A stretch of DNA of 64,000 nucleotides from Chitinophaga polysaccharea (lineage in GTDB: Bacteria; Bacteroidota; Bacteroidia; Chitinophagales; Chitinophagaceae): contig NZ_CABFVU010000003.1 of assembly GCF_902150045.1 (NCBI RefSeq), positions 124,001-188,000 on the forward strand, given 5' to 3'. The notes under the pieces are model-generated. The model was given only the letters and a program-made list of their open reading frames with translations. It was not told the DNA's origin and made no database searches. This document shows positions 35,335 to 43,010 of this stretch, piece after piece. A program made the translations under genes and the position numbers. Position 1 is the first letter of the stretch. Every line of letters starts with the position of its first letter.

Positions 35335-36188
35335 CGTTCACTGATTATTTAAAACAGAAGCAGCATAGCGGCAGTACTATCAGCACTTACAGCAAGTACC
35401 TGGATTACTTTACATCGTGGTTGCATCAGGAACAGTTATCCGCCGATGTTATCTCTTATACGGAGTTACTGGATTTTATCCGGTGGCTGCAATCTATGAA
35501 TAAAAGTAAAGCCCTGATTAACGCTATACTATGCCCTGTACGGCATTACTTTAATTACCTGGTGTCTGCTGGAAAGCGGGCAGATAACCCCGCTACGGGC
35601 TTGTTTATGAAAGGCATCATCCGGCGATTACCTAATAATCTGTTAAGTCAGGATGAAATGATCCATCTGTATGAATGTTATAATCTGCAATTACTGGTAG
35701 ATGCCTCAAAGAAAATTATGTTAGGTCTGTTTATCCATCAGGGTGTAACGGTGGAGGAACTGAAACGGTTATATGTAACGGATATTTACTTAAAGGAAGG
35801 GAGGGTTTTTATTAGTGGCAGCAGTCATAGTAATGAAAGGTGGCTCAGGCTGGAAGCTATGCAGGTGCTGGAACTGCAAGCCTATATAAAAGCCAATAAG
35901 TTCAAAGAAGGGCCATTGCTACAGGAAAATAAGAAACGCAAGGCCAGTGATAATAATATCGTAAATCAGGTGGGCGGTATGATGCGGCAGTTACGGCAGT
36001 TGAATACTAAAATAATCGATGCAAAGCAGATCAGGAGTAGTGTAATAACAAACTGGTTAAAACAATACAACCTGCGGCAGGTGCAGTATATGGCAGGTCA
36101 CCGGTATGTGAGCAGTACGCAGCGTTATAAACTCAGTAGCATGGATGATCTTCAAAATGCCCTGCAGCAGTACCATCCATTAAAATAG
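35331..36188 (+). CDS. Tyrosine recombinase 2, probably an inactive partner, module A
   Basis: The 285-residue protein has the recombinase layout with an N-terminal SAM-like domain (STISTYSKYLDYFTSWLHQ) and a catalytic-type domain ending GHRYVSSTQRYKLSS. The first catalytic Arg is absent: where G-x-R-x-x-E-L is expected it has GVTVEEL. The HxxR box reads KQIRSS, lacking its His. The terminal His and Tyr remain. Both copies in the window share these losses, so they are ancestral. It probably acts as a DNA-binding partner of recombinase 1 in an asymmetric synapse. Start and upstream stop overlap by four bases. Confidence 0.88.
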   Translation: MTFTDYLKQKQHSGSTISTYSKYLDYFTSWLHQEQLSADVISYTELLDFIRWLQSMNKSKALINAILCPVRHYFNYLVSAGKRADNPATGLFMKGIIRRLPNNLLSQDEMIHLYECYNLQLLVDASKKIMLGLFIHQGVTVEELKRLYVTDIYLKEGRVFISGSSHSNERWLRLEAMQVLELQAYIKANKFKEGPLLQENKKRKASDNNIVNQVGGMMRQLRQLNTKIIDAKQIRSSVITNWLKQYNLRQVQYMAGHRYVSSTQRYKLSSMDDLQNALQQYHPLK

Positions 36189-36229
36189 TGCAGATCCACT
36201 CTGAAATAATATAACCCTGCCCGTTAGTG

Positions 36230-36720
36230 TAAAGCCTTTATGCCAGAAGGAAAAGCGGTCTCACTGCGGGCTTGGTCGGCAAAAAGGCGCGCCAGTCCTA
36301 CGCCCAGCCCTTCCGCTGCGCTTCAGGGGCTGCGCTGCGGCCTGTCACGCTTTTTGCGCTCCCTCGCCCTTCGTTCGTCCAGCTCCCGGTCTGGCTAAGG
36401 GCTGTTTTTAATCATGGTTGCCTTAATGCCCGCCATCCCTTCGCTGTCCATTTTTGTCCGCCCCCCGCTCTCCCCCCTGGCCTTCCATTTTTGATTTTGC
36501 CGTCCGCTGGCGCTCCCGGCGAGATAAAGGACGAAGGCGCGGCCTGCTGCGGCTCGCCCTCGCTGGGCCCTTCCGCTGCGCTCCAGGGCCTGCGCTCTGG
36601 CTGCCGCCGCAGCGGCCAGGGGGGAATGGCGGTGTGGGGCGGAAGACGTTTTGTTGGGGCGACAGAATATAGCCATCAGCGTTATACCGCTGGCCCGGCG
36701 ACGGAAGAATAAGCTGCGCG
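36230..36720. other. GC-rich non-coding block, module A
   Basis: About 490 bases of clearly higher GC than the flanks hold many short hairpins (for example GCCGCCGCAGCGGC) and repeated CCGCTGCGCT units. Open frames exist on both strands, but their translations are low-complexity and disagree between the two copies. The block recurs at 42300-42780 with scattered substitutions and indels. It may be a structured RNA or a DNA region used in recombination or replication. The function is unknown. Confidence 0.6.
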
Positions 36721-36758
36721 AACACCAGCGGCAGTACCTTGATCAGCGTTAGTGCTAT

Positions 36759-36886
36759 CGCGCTTCCGTCCGGGACAGATGATGTGGGGGACGGCAGAAT
36801 ATAGGCTGATCGATAAATCTATAGTCAACATGAGAATACAAAATCAGCAGCAGTAACACATCATCTATCCCCGGACGGTGATCGCG
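36759..36886. repeat. Long inverted repeat before RHS tip 2
   Basis: The arms at 36759-36786 and 36857-36886 are near-complementary (CCGTCCGGG and AGATGATGTG match exactly within them) and enclose 70 bases. The repeat is found again with the same 70-base spacing before tip 4. Its right end lies 59 bases before the conserved tip head. It could fold as a long hairpin in single-stranded DNA. Confidence 0.8.
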
Positions 36887-36945
36887 TTTTATGACCGATC
36901 AGATTTTTTTCTTTCATATGAAAAAATAAAATCCGTTATTTTTAG

Positions 36946-37031
36946 TGGTAGAAGTTCTTTGAGACCGGTGTTGGAGGAGACGCTATTATTATCCGTTTGG
37001 ATTGACGATGGCGGGAATTAGTTCTAATGCG
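36946..37031 (+). repeat. Conserved RHS tip head, copy before tip 2
   Basis: The segment starts GGTAGAAGTTCTTTGAGACC and runs through CCGTTTGGATTGACGATGGC into the tip coding region. Near-identical heads start at 38546 and 43011, and their later part matches the intact RHS gene from about 29620. All three heads carry one more base than the intact gene before the CCG of PFG and a TGA in the tip frame (here 36960-36962), so reading from upstream is blocked. Confidence 0.8.
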
Positions 37032-37961
37032 CTCAAAGGATCCAATTATCCGGAGAATAGACTCAAGTATAATGGGAAGGAGTTGCAAACTAAGGAGTTT
37101 AGCGATGAAAGTGGATTGGAATTGTATGATTACGGAGCAAGGATGTATGATGCACAGGTAGGAAGGTGGCATGTGCCAGATCCTCTTTCTGAAGTGTCAC
37201 GGCGTTGGTCTCCTTATAGCTATTCATATAATAATCCTGTACGTTTTACTGATCCTGATGGAATGGTGCCGGGCGACTTTCTTGATGAAAATGGACGGAA
37301 ACTCGGTAGTGATGGGAAAGATGACGGGAAACTATATGTGATCAAAACCACTCAAAAAAACTTTGACAGCGAGGCTCCTTCGGCAGGTATTAGCAAGAAT
37401 GATAGGAAAGCAACTGAGAAGTTTATTAAGGATAACAATGGTAACACTGCGGCATTTGAAGGTAATGATATTGCTTATAAGAATAGCGTTGAAATAGAAG
37501 GGGCCGCAACGACAAGGCAAGCCATGGTTGATATAGTTAATCAAGATAATGGCAAAGGCGGAACAGATCCTGCAAATAATCGAGAATATGGAGGTGTCGT
37601 AAAAACTGATGGTAATGTAAGTCAATCTCCTCCCGGACCAGTTTCTGACCCCATATTGAATAAAGATGCTCATATTAATATAGCCAGTTTTGATTTTCAG
37701 TCAACTTTTCACTCACATCCAAGCGGGACGAAATCAGAGTCCTCAACAGGGAGTAATCCATTTGGGGGAACAACTATAGGTGGTACAACAACAAATGGGC
37801 ATTTCAACAGTGCGCCTTCAAATAAGGGAGGCGATGTATCCAATAGTGGCAGTAAGATTAACTATGTATTTTCAAGAAGTAACGGGACTGTCTATATTTA
37901 TAATAATACCGGAGTGATTGCGACTATTCCACAAGCTAATTTTGTAACGCCTAAAAAATAA
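37008..37961 (+). CDS. Orphan RHS tip 2 with JAB-type metalloprotease toxin
   Basis: From the internal Met at 37008 the frame encodes 317 residues. It starts with the RHS core (MAGISSNALKGSNYPENR, LYDYGARMYDAQVGRWHVPD, NPVRFTDPDGM) and continues into a separate C-terminal domain. That domain contains FHSHPSG (His near 235 and 237) followed later by APSNKGGD. This resembles the JAMM/JAB zinc motif H-x-H-P ... S-x(n)-D seen in toxin-type JAB peptidases. No promoter or signal peptide precedes it. It is probably a silent cassette, although translation from the internal Met cannot be excluded. A secreted candidate immunity protein follows after 3 bases. Confidence 0.75.
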   Translation: MAGISSNALKGSNYPENRLKYNGKELQTKEFSDESGLELYDYGARMYDAQVGRWHVPDPLSEVSRRWSPYSYSYNNPVRFTDPDGMVPGDFLDENGRKLGSDGKDDGKLYVIKTTQKNFDSEAPSAGISKNDRKATEKFIKDNNGNTAAFEGNDIAYKNSVEIEGAATTRQAMVDIVNQDNGKGGTDPANNREYGGVVKTDGNVSQSPPGPVSDPILNKDAHINIASFDFQSTFHSHPSGTKSESSTGSNPFGGTTIGGTTTNGHFNSAPSNKGGDVSNSGSKINYVFSRSNGTVYIYNNTGVIATIPQANFVTPKK

Positions 37962-37964
37962 TAT

Positions 37965-38432
37965 ATGAAAAGGCTTTTTTTTATACTGATTGTATTATCC
38001 TGTGTTTTAACGGTCCACGCACAGCAAGGTAAGGATGACTATAAAATAATGGTTGATTCAGCCATTACAATTAAATATACACAATATTTGGATACGAGTA
38101 AAAAACGAAATAGTGAATATTATCTTGAAAACCTGTATTTGTTAAATGAGCAAGATCAGCCATTAAATTCTGTGTCGTCCAGCAATAAATTTAAATTTAT
38201 TAATGTCTATGATGACCGCAATAGAAAAGTACTATCAAAAGGCATTTATGCCTGGAAAGTATTTACTACATTAAATAAAAATAAGTTTGTGATCACTATT
38301 ATCAACCTTTATATAACCTATAAAAAGCGTAATTATGACTTTTCGAGTGGAGGAGGATCACAAACAGTATATGAGTATTCTTGTGATGAAGGCAAATGGA
38401 GGTTAATTACTTCCGAGAACTGGGGGATTTAG
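37965..38432 (+). CDS. Candidate immunity protein 2, exported
   Basis: The 155-residue protein starts 3 bases after the JAB tip. It has a clear signal peptide (MKRLFFILIVLSCVLTVHAQ), so it should act in the periplasm. The mature part is rich in Lys, Tyr and Asn with beta character (KFVITIINLYITYKKRN, ending LITSENWGI). No family was recognised. Position and size suggest immunity; an exported immunity protein implies that the JAB toxin works outside the cytoplasm. Confidence 0.62.
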   Translation: MKRLFFILIVLSCVLTVHAQQGKDDYKIMVDSAITIKYTQYLDTSKKRNSEYYLENLYLLNEQDQPLNSVSSSNKFKFINVYDDRNRKVLSKGIYAWKVFTTLNKNKFVITIINLYITYKKRNYDFSSGGGSQTVYEYSCDEGKWRLITSENWGI

Positions 38433-38439
38433 TCTCAAC

Positions 38440-38470
38440 ATAAAGCCGCAGGCATTGCTTGCGGCTTTAT
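38440..38470 (+). terminator. Terminator after immunity gene 2
   Basis: ATAAAGCCGCA pairs with TGCGGCTTTAT (stem about 38440-38450 with 38460-38470), followed by GTTTTA. It isolates cassette 2 from cassette 3. No module lies between these two cassettes. Confidence 0.85.
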
Positions 38471-38545
38471 GTTTTACAGGACACCTTGTATCTTTATTTT
38501 AGTAATAAAAGCATCCAGTAATGCATATACATGGTTGCGTTCAGG

Positions 38546-38607
38546 CGGTAGGAGTTCTTTGAGACCGGTGTTGGAGGGGATGCTATTATTATCCATTTGG
38601 GCTCACG
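38546..38607 (+). repeat. Conserved RHS tip head, copy before tip 3
   Basis: GGTAGGAGTTCTTTGAGACC and the following bases match the other heads, with the same extra base and TGA. The upstream flank differs: no GC block or long inverted repeat precedes this copy. Confidence 0.75.
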
Positions 38608-39564
38608 ATGGCGGGGATTAGTTCCAATGCGTTAAAAGGTGCGAATTACCCTGAGAATCGCAAGAAGTATAACGGGATAGAGTTTACGAGTGAGTTGGAT
38701 CTGGATATTTATGATGCGCAGTTGAGGAATCTTGATCCACAGATAAGCAGGTGGAATCAGATAGATCCAAAGATTGAGAAAATGGAGATGTGGAGCCCGT
38801 ATGCTTCTAACTATGATAACCCGATTAGGTATAATGACTTTTTAGGAGATGAGCCTGGCCCTGGAGACCCAGAAACGTGGAATACAAATAGTGGTGGATA
38901 TGATATTCTAAAAGCGGGACTGGAAATTAAGGCGGGTATAAAAAATTTATTTTCTGCTATTGGGAGTCAAATTGGTTCAGTAAACGGTATGGGGCCGCGA
39001 ACTGTTTATAGTGTAACGGAGGGAATGAATGATTATGGAGGAAGAACTGCTGAAATAACGAGTACTGTTGTTTTTGATAAGGATGCGGGAAGTAGATTTT
39101 TCAATTGGGACGTAGCGAAAGGAGCTGTTAATTTGGCATCGTTAACCCCTGCTGGGAAAGTTGGAGCACTAAATACACCTATGTTGGCTGCAGAAGCAGG
39201 AGGACCCACTGTAGCTAACGAAGGCGTGAAATTAGCAGAGCAGGCCTCCTATACATTAACAAAGCATGGAGAATTAACTAATGGAGTATATACAGTATCA
39301 CAAGAGGCAATGAAGAAACATGTATTTGGTGGTGTTGAAGGAAAAAGTGTGTTTTACCCAACGGTGAATGCTAATGAAACGGTATTAAAAGCGGCAGAGC
39401 ATGCAGATGCAGCAGGATTATGGAATGCGCAAGGTAAAGCTAAGGTTCAGGTTCTAAATACCAATGTAGGCATACTAGGTAGTGGAGAGCCAACGAACTT
39501 CATTAATATCTACAGGAAAATAAATGGACTTATTCACGGCTCTCCGGGCACTCCGGTAAAATAG
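38608..39564 (+). CDS. Orphan RHS tip 3 with unassigned toxin domain
   Basis: The 318-residue frame starts with a core almost identical to that of the intact RHS gene (NRKKYNGIEFTSELDLDIYD, LRNLDPQISRWNQIDPKIE, NDFLGDE) and then diverges completely. The C-terminal region (KKHVFGGVEGKSVFYPTVN, VQVLNTNVGILGSGEPTNF, INIYRKINGLIHGSPGTP) has the short-strand look of small RNase toxins of the EndoU/BECR type, but no catalytic set can be named with confidence. There is no start signal of its own beyond the internal Met. A candidate immunity gene follows after 5 bases. Confidence 0.68.
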   Translation: MAGISSNALKGANYPENRKKYNGIEFTSELDLDIYDAQLRNLDPQISRWNQIDPKIEKMEMWSPYASNYDNPIRYNDFLGDEPGPGDPETWNTNSGGYDILKAGLEIKAGIKNLFSAIGSQIGSVNGMGPRTVYSVTEGMNDYGGRTAEITSTVVFDKDAGSRFFNWDVAKGAVNLASLTPAGKVGALNTPMLAAEAGGPTVANEGVKLAEQASYTLTKHGELTNGVYTVSQEAMKKHVFGGVEGKSVFYPTVNANETVLKAAEHADAAGLWNAQGKAKVQVLNTNVGILGSGEPTNFINIYRKINGLIHGSPGTPVK

Positions 39565-39569
39565 GTATT

Positions 39570-39959
39570 ATGAGAGATATCACACATAGTATAGAAAAGG
39601 CAATCAATCAGGATGTATTGTGGCGACAAGGCTTTTTCAATATAATTAAGAAATTAGAGGGTAATGGATATATTATATCTTTTTGGGAGAATGAGGAAAA
39701 TTGGGCCTCCATTCTTTTAGGGGATGAGATTATTGGCTATATGTGGGAAAAGTATCCGTTAGTGTTTATTAAGTCTCAATATTCTGATTCTATAAAGAGT
39801 CTTTTAAGTGAAGGGCAGCCAATAGTTTTTATAGATGCCGATGAAATGACAGAGAAAGCATTTATAATTAATTACGAGGCGTTGAAGGATTATATTGATT
39901 ATGGATTACCTGATGATGGGTTTTCTGCAGAAGACTTTTGGTTTGTTACAAATACATAA
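39570..39959 (+). CDS. Candidate immunity protein 3
   Basis: The 129-residue cytosolic protein (MRDITHSIEKAINQDVLWRQ) is acidic, with an alpha/beta pattern (FFNIIKKLEGNGYIISFWEN, GYMWEKYPLVFIKSQYSD, EDFWFVTNT). No signal peptide is seen, which fits immunity to a toxin acting in the cytosol. It follows tip 3 directly and ends at a hairpin shared with the convergent xre remnant. The family is not recognised. Confidence 0.62.
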   Translation: MRDITHSIEKAINQDVLWRQGFFNIIKKLEGNGYIISFWENEENWASILLGDEIIGYMWEKYPLVFIKSQYSDSIKSLLSEGQPIVFIDADEMTEKAFIINYEALKDYIDYGLPDDGFSAEDFWFVTNT

Positions 39960-39960
39960 C

Positions 39961-40010
39961 ATAAAATGAAGGAGCCGCGAGTATCTATGCTTGCGGTTCT
40001 TTCATTTTAT
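39961..40010. terminator. Hairpin between immunity gene 3 and xre remnant
   Basis: ATAAAATGAA pairs with TTCATTTTAT, with inner pairing of GAGCCGC to GCGGTTC. It occupies the same place as the terminators at 30903 and 44648, at the left end of a module copy. Confidence 0.75.
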
Positions 40011-40313
40011 CGTGAATATGCTTTTTTAGTTTTGTTATATGTAATAGCCATATCGATGAAGTAATAAATTTTTTCTTTCTCTTCTTCCGGTAGAGCTTCA
40101 ATATCTTCAATGCGTTTAAGTAATTTTTTATCCAATACCATGCTGGTAGAGCCACCAATCAGATAATCCACGGTAACGCCCAGTTCATCCGCAATTTTTT
40201 TAGCCATCTCAATAGAGGGCTTAATCTCTCCACGTTCATAGCGGCCAATAATGGGCGCTGATGTTCCCACTCTTTTAGCCAGTTCGTCCTGGGATATTTT
40301 GAGTCCATACTTA
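40007..40313 (-). pseudogene. Truncated XRE-family repressor, module B
   Basis: The frame reads KYGLKISQDELAKRVGTSA, PIIGRYERGEIKPSIEMAKK and IADELGVTVDYLIGG, then a charged tail ending TKKAYSR. It is a nearly complete Xre domain whose first residues and start codon are lost at the deletion junction (about 40313), beyond which primase-derived sequence begins. An internal Met (MGTSAPIIG) exists at 40270, but using it would remove part of the helix-turn-helix. It is related to the module A repressor but is another allele. Confidence 0.72.
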
Positions 40314-40346
40314 CTATGTTGAAATCTACTCCGCCTACTACGACAG

Positions 40347-40424
40347 TACTGCGACAGTGAGTTACTGTCGCAGTAAGAGGTGCCACAGTAAAGGTTTTAG
40401 AACACTGCGACAACTGCGACAGTG
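40347..40424. repeat. ACTGCGACA repeats, module B copy
   Basis: TACTGCGACAG (40347-40357), CTGTCGCAGTA (40365-40375) and two direct ACTGCGACA units at 40404 and 40413 reproduce the set at 34281-34358. Retention in a copy that lost the primase suggests that they belong to the recombinase unit. Confidence 0.75.
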
Positions 40425-40500
40425 AAAAAGACTATAGTAGTAAAATTTATCTTCTCTTTTATCCCGTTAGTCCCTCCCTTATTATTAAAATTTATTGTTT

Positions 40501-41400
40501 ATGGAAACAGTGTACGTACTGCACAGTAGCGAGCATGTATTACTATTTGCAGGCTTTAAGCAGTGGCTTAAGACGCTGAGCTATGCAGAATGAAGTGTAT
40601 ATAACTTGCCTCGTCATGTGGGTGAGTTCCTGCATTATCAGGAGCAGCGCGGTAAAATGGGGCTACAACAGCTTACGGCAGCCGATGCCACCAGCTATAT
40701 AGATCATCTGAAAATACAAACCGGTATCCGTACTGGTCGCGGTTACAGTGCAGGGCATATTAATAAGTACGTGCAGACATTACAGCTCTTTAGCCGCTAC
40801 CTGCGTGAAACCGGTAAAAGCGGGATAGGCTTTAATCTGGAATGGTTGGAGGATAGCAGAAATAAACCTGTCTGGCTAACGGTGCAGGAGATAGGACAAC
40901 TATACGAAATCACAGACGATAGTGTGTTAGGTCTGCGTGATCAAGCCATGTTAGCGGTGTTTTATGGTTGTGGCCTACGGCTTAATGAGGGTGCTAGTCT
41001 TGAGGTCGGTTATATTATTACAGATCGCAGGTTACTCTATGTGCGTAAAGGGAAGGGTTACAAGGAAAGGTATGTACCTATAGCTGGCGGCAGTTATGAG
41101 CAGTTGCGGTTATACATAGATCACGCCCGGCCTCAGTTGCTACAAACATCTTCACAAATGTTGTTTATAGGCGCCAATAAGGGCAAAGGACTCACGAAGC
41201 AAAGTTTATATGTCCGTATTAAAGGACTGGCTAAAAAGGCAGGATTAATAAAGAATATCGGCACGCATACGCTGCGGCATAGCATTGCTACGCACCTGCC
41301 GGCATCAGGTATGAGCCTTGAGCAGATCCAGGAGTTTTTAGGTCATGAGGTATTAGACAGTACGCAGATTTATACTCACCTTATAAATGACATGATATGA
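40501..41400 (+). pseudogene. Tyrosine recombinase 1, module B, with nonsense mutation
   Basis: The ATG at 40501 matches the module A start, but codon 31 is TGA (40591-40593) where module A has TGT (Cys). After the stop the frame stays open to 41400 and keeps all catalytic motifs (YGCGLRLNEG, KGKGYKERYVP, HTLRHSIATHL, GHEVLDSTQIYTHL). A restart at 40606 (TTG) would give 264 residues lacking the first 35. It is probably non-functional, though a restarted protein cannot be ruled out. Confidence 0.8.
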
Positions 41401-42254
41401 CGTTCACTGATTATTTAAAGCAGAAGCTGCATAGCGGCAGCACTATCAGCACTTACAGCAAATACCTGGACTACTTTACGGAGTGGTTACAGCAGGAACA
41501 GTTATCCGCCGATGTTATCACTTATACGGAGCTGTTAGATTTTATCCGGTGGTTGCAAGCCATGAATAAAAGTAAAGCCCTGATTAACGCTATACTATGC
41601 CCGGTACGGCATTACTTTAATTACCTGGTGTCTGCTGGAAAGCAGGCAGACAATCCCGCTACAGGCTTGTTTATGAAAGGTATTATCCGGCGGTTGCCTA
41701 ATAATCTGTTAAGTCAGGCTGAAATGATCCATCTGTATGAATGTTACAGGTTACAATTACTGGTAGATGCTTCAAAGAAAATTATGTTAGGTCTGTTCAT
41801 CCATCAGGGGGTAACAGTGGAGGAACTGAAACGGTTATCTGTAAAAGATATTTACTTAAAGGAAGGGAAGATTTTTATTAGTGGCAGCAATCATAGTAAT
41901 GAAAGGTGGCTAAGGCTAGAAGCAGTGCAGGTGCTGGAACTGCAAGTCTATATAAAAGCCAATAAGTTCAAAGAAGGGCCATTGCTACAAGAAAATAAGA
42001 AACGCAAGGCCAGTGAAAATAATATCGTTAATCAAGTGGGAGGTATGATGCGGCAGTTACGGCAGCTTAACCCCAAAGTGATCGATGCAACACAGATCAG
42101 GAGCAGTGTAATAACACACTGGTTAAAGCAGTACAACCTGCGACAGGTGCAGTATATGGCTGGTCACCGGTATGTGAGCAGTACGCAGCGATATAAACTC
42201 AGTAGTATGGATGATCTGCAAAATGCTCTACGGCAGTACCATCCGTTGAAATAG
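41397..42254 (+). CDS. Tyrosine recombinase 2, module B
   Basis: The 285-residue protein differs from the module A copy at 21 positions by eye and is intact. It shares the missing first Arg (GVTVEEL) and the altered HxxR box (TQIRSS), with the final GHRYVSSTQRYKLSS retained. Its start overlaps the end of the damaged recombinase 1, so its translation may suffer from the upstream nonsense codon. Conservation of an intact frame despite the dead neighbour suggests recent decay. Confidence 0.85.
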   Translation: MTFTDYLKQKLHSGSTISTYSKYLDYFTEWLQQEQLSADVITYTELLDFIRWLQAMNKSKALINAILCPVRHYFNYLVSAGKQADNPATGLFMKGIIRRLPNNLLSQAEMIHLYECYRLQLLVDASKKIMLGLFIHQGVTVEELKRLSVKDIYLKEGKIFISGSNHSNERWLRLEAVQVLELQVYIKANKFKEGPLLQENKKRKASENNIVNQVGGMMRQLRQLNPKVIDATQIRSSVITHWLKQYNLRQVQYMAGHRYVSSTQRYKLSSMDDLQNALRQYHPLK

Positions 42255-42299
42255 TGCCGTTCCACTCAGAAACAATACAACTCTGCTAATCATCGTAAA

Positions 42300-42780
42300 G
42301 CCTTTATGTTGAAGGAAAAGCGGTCTCACTGCGGGCTTAGTCGGCAAAAGGCGCGCCAGTCCTACGCTTGCCCCTTCCGCTGCGCTCTAGGGGCTGCGCT
42401 GCGGCCTGTCACGCTTTTTGCGCTCCTGCGCCCTCCGTTCGGGTAGCTCCCGGTCTGGCTAAGGGCTGTTTTTAATCTTGGTGGCCTTAATGCCCGCCAT
42501 CCCTCCGCTACCCATTTTTGTCCGCCCCGCTCTCCCCCCTGGCCTTCCATTTATGATTTTGCCGTCCGCTGGCGCTCCCGGCCAGACATAGGCCGAAGGC
42601 GCGGCCCGCTGCGGCTCACCCTCGCTGGGCCCTTCCGCTGCGCTCCAGGGCCTGCGCTCTGGCTGCCGCCGCAGCGGCCAGGGGGGAATGGCGGTGTGGG
42701 GCGGAAGACGTTTTGTTAGGGCGACAGGATATAGCCATCAGCGTTATACCGCTGACCCGGCGGCGGAAGAATAAACAGCG
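42300..42780. other. GC-rich non-coding block, module B
   Basis: Second copy of the block at 36230-36720, with the same order of CCGCTGCGCT units and GCCGCCGCAGCGGC hairpin and small indels that would shift any reading frame. This supports a non-coding role. Confidence 0.6.
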
Positions 42781-42820
42781 CGAACACCAGCGGTAGTACA
42801 CTGATCAGCTTTTGTACTAT

Positions 42821-42950
42821 CGCGCTTCCGTCCGGGGATAGATGATGTGGGGGACGGCAGAATATAGGCTGAGCGATAAATCTATGATCTGGCATGAGAA
42901 TGTAAATCAGCAGCAGTAACACATCATCTATCCCCCGGATGGTGACCGCG
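42821..42950. repeat. Long inverted repeat before RHS tip 4
   Basis: Arms 42821-42849 and 42920-42950 enclose 70 bases, as in module A. Inner matches are CCGGGG and ATAGATGATGTG. The right end lies 60 bases before the tip head. Confidence 0.8.
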
Positions 42951-43010
42951 TTTTATGACCGATCAGATTTTTTTCTTTCATATGAAAAAATAAAATCCGT
43001 TATTTTTAGT

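Larger units (their letters stand above)
30935..36945 (+). mobile_element. Module A: xre-symE-primase-two recombinases-GC block-inverted repeat
   Basis: The segment lies between the first immunity gene and the second RHS tip. It holds a repressor, a SymE-like protein, a primase/AAA+ protein, two tyrosine recombinases, a GC-rich block and a long inverted repeat. Its right part (34240-36945) recurs as module B at 40310-43010, and the C-terminal part of its xre gene recurs at 44691-44940. The borders are inferred from where similarity starts and stops. Genes for a self-moving and possibly self-replicating element are present, but no relaxase or transposase is seen. Confidence 0.7.
40007..43010 (+). 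mobile_element. Module B: deletion derivative of the recombinase module
   Basis: It retains a truncated xre gene, the ACTGCGACA repeats, both recombinase genes, the GC block and the long inverted repeat. symE and nearly all of the primase gene are gone. The junction is at about 40300-40313, where the xre sequence joins primase codons near its 3' end; the shared bases AGTCCATACTT suggest a short-homology deletion. The xre allele differs clearly from that of module A, while the recombinase genes are close. Confidence 0.72.

Noticed and set aside
36272..36725. Overlapping open frames on both strands in the GC-rich block
   Set aside because: Translations are Pro/Arg/Ala-rich low complexity, the frames are not kept between the two copies because of indels, and there are no ribosome-binding sites. 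High GC alone lengthens open frames.
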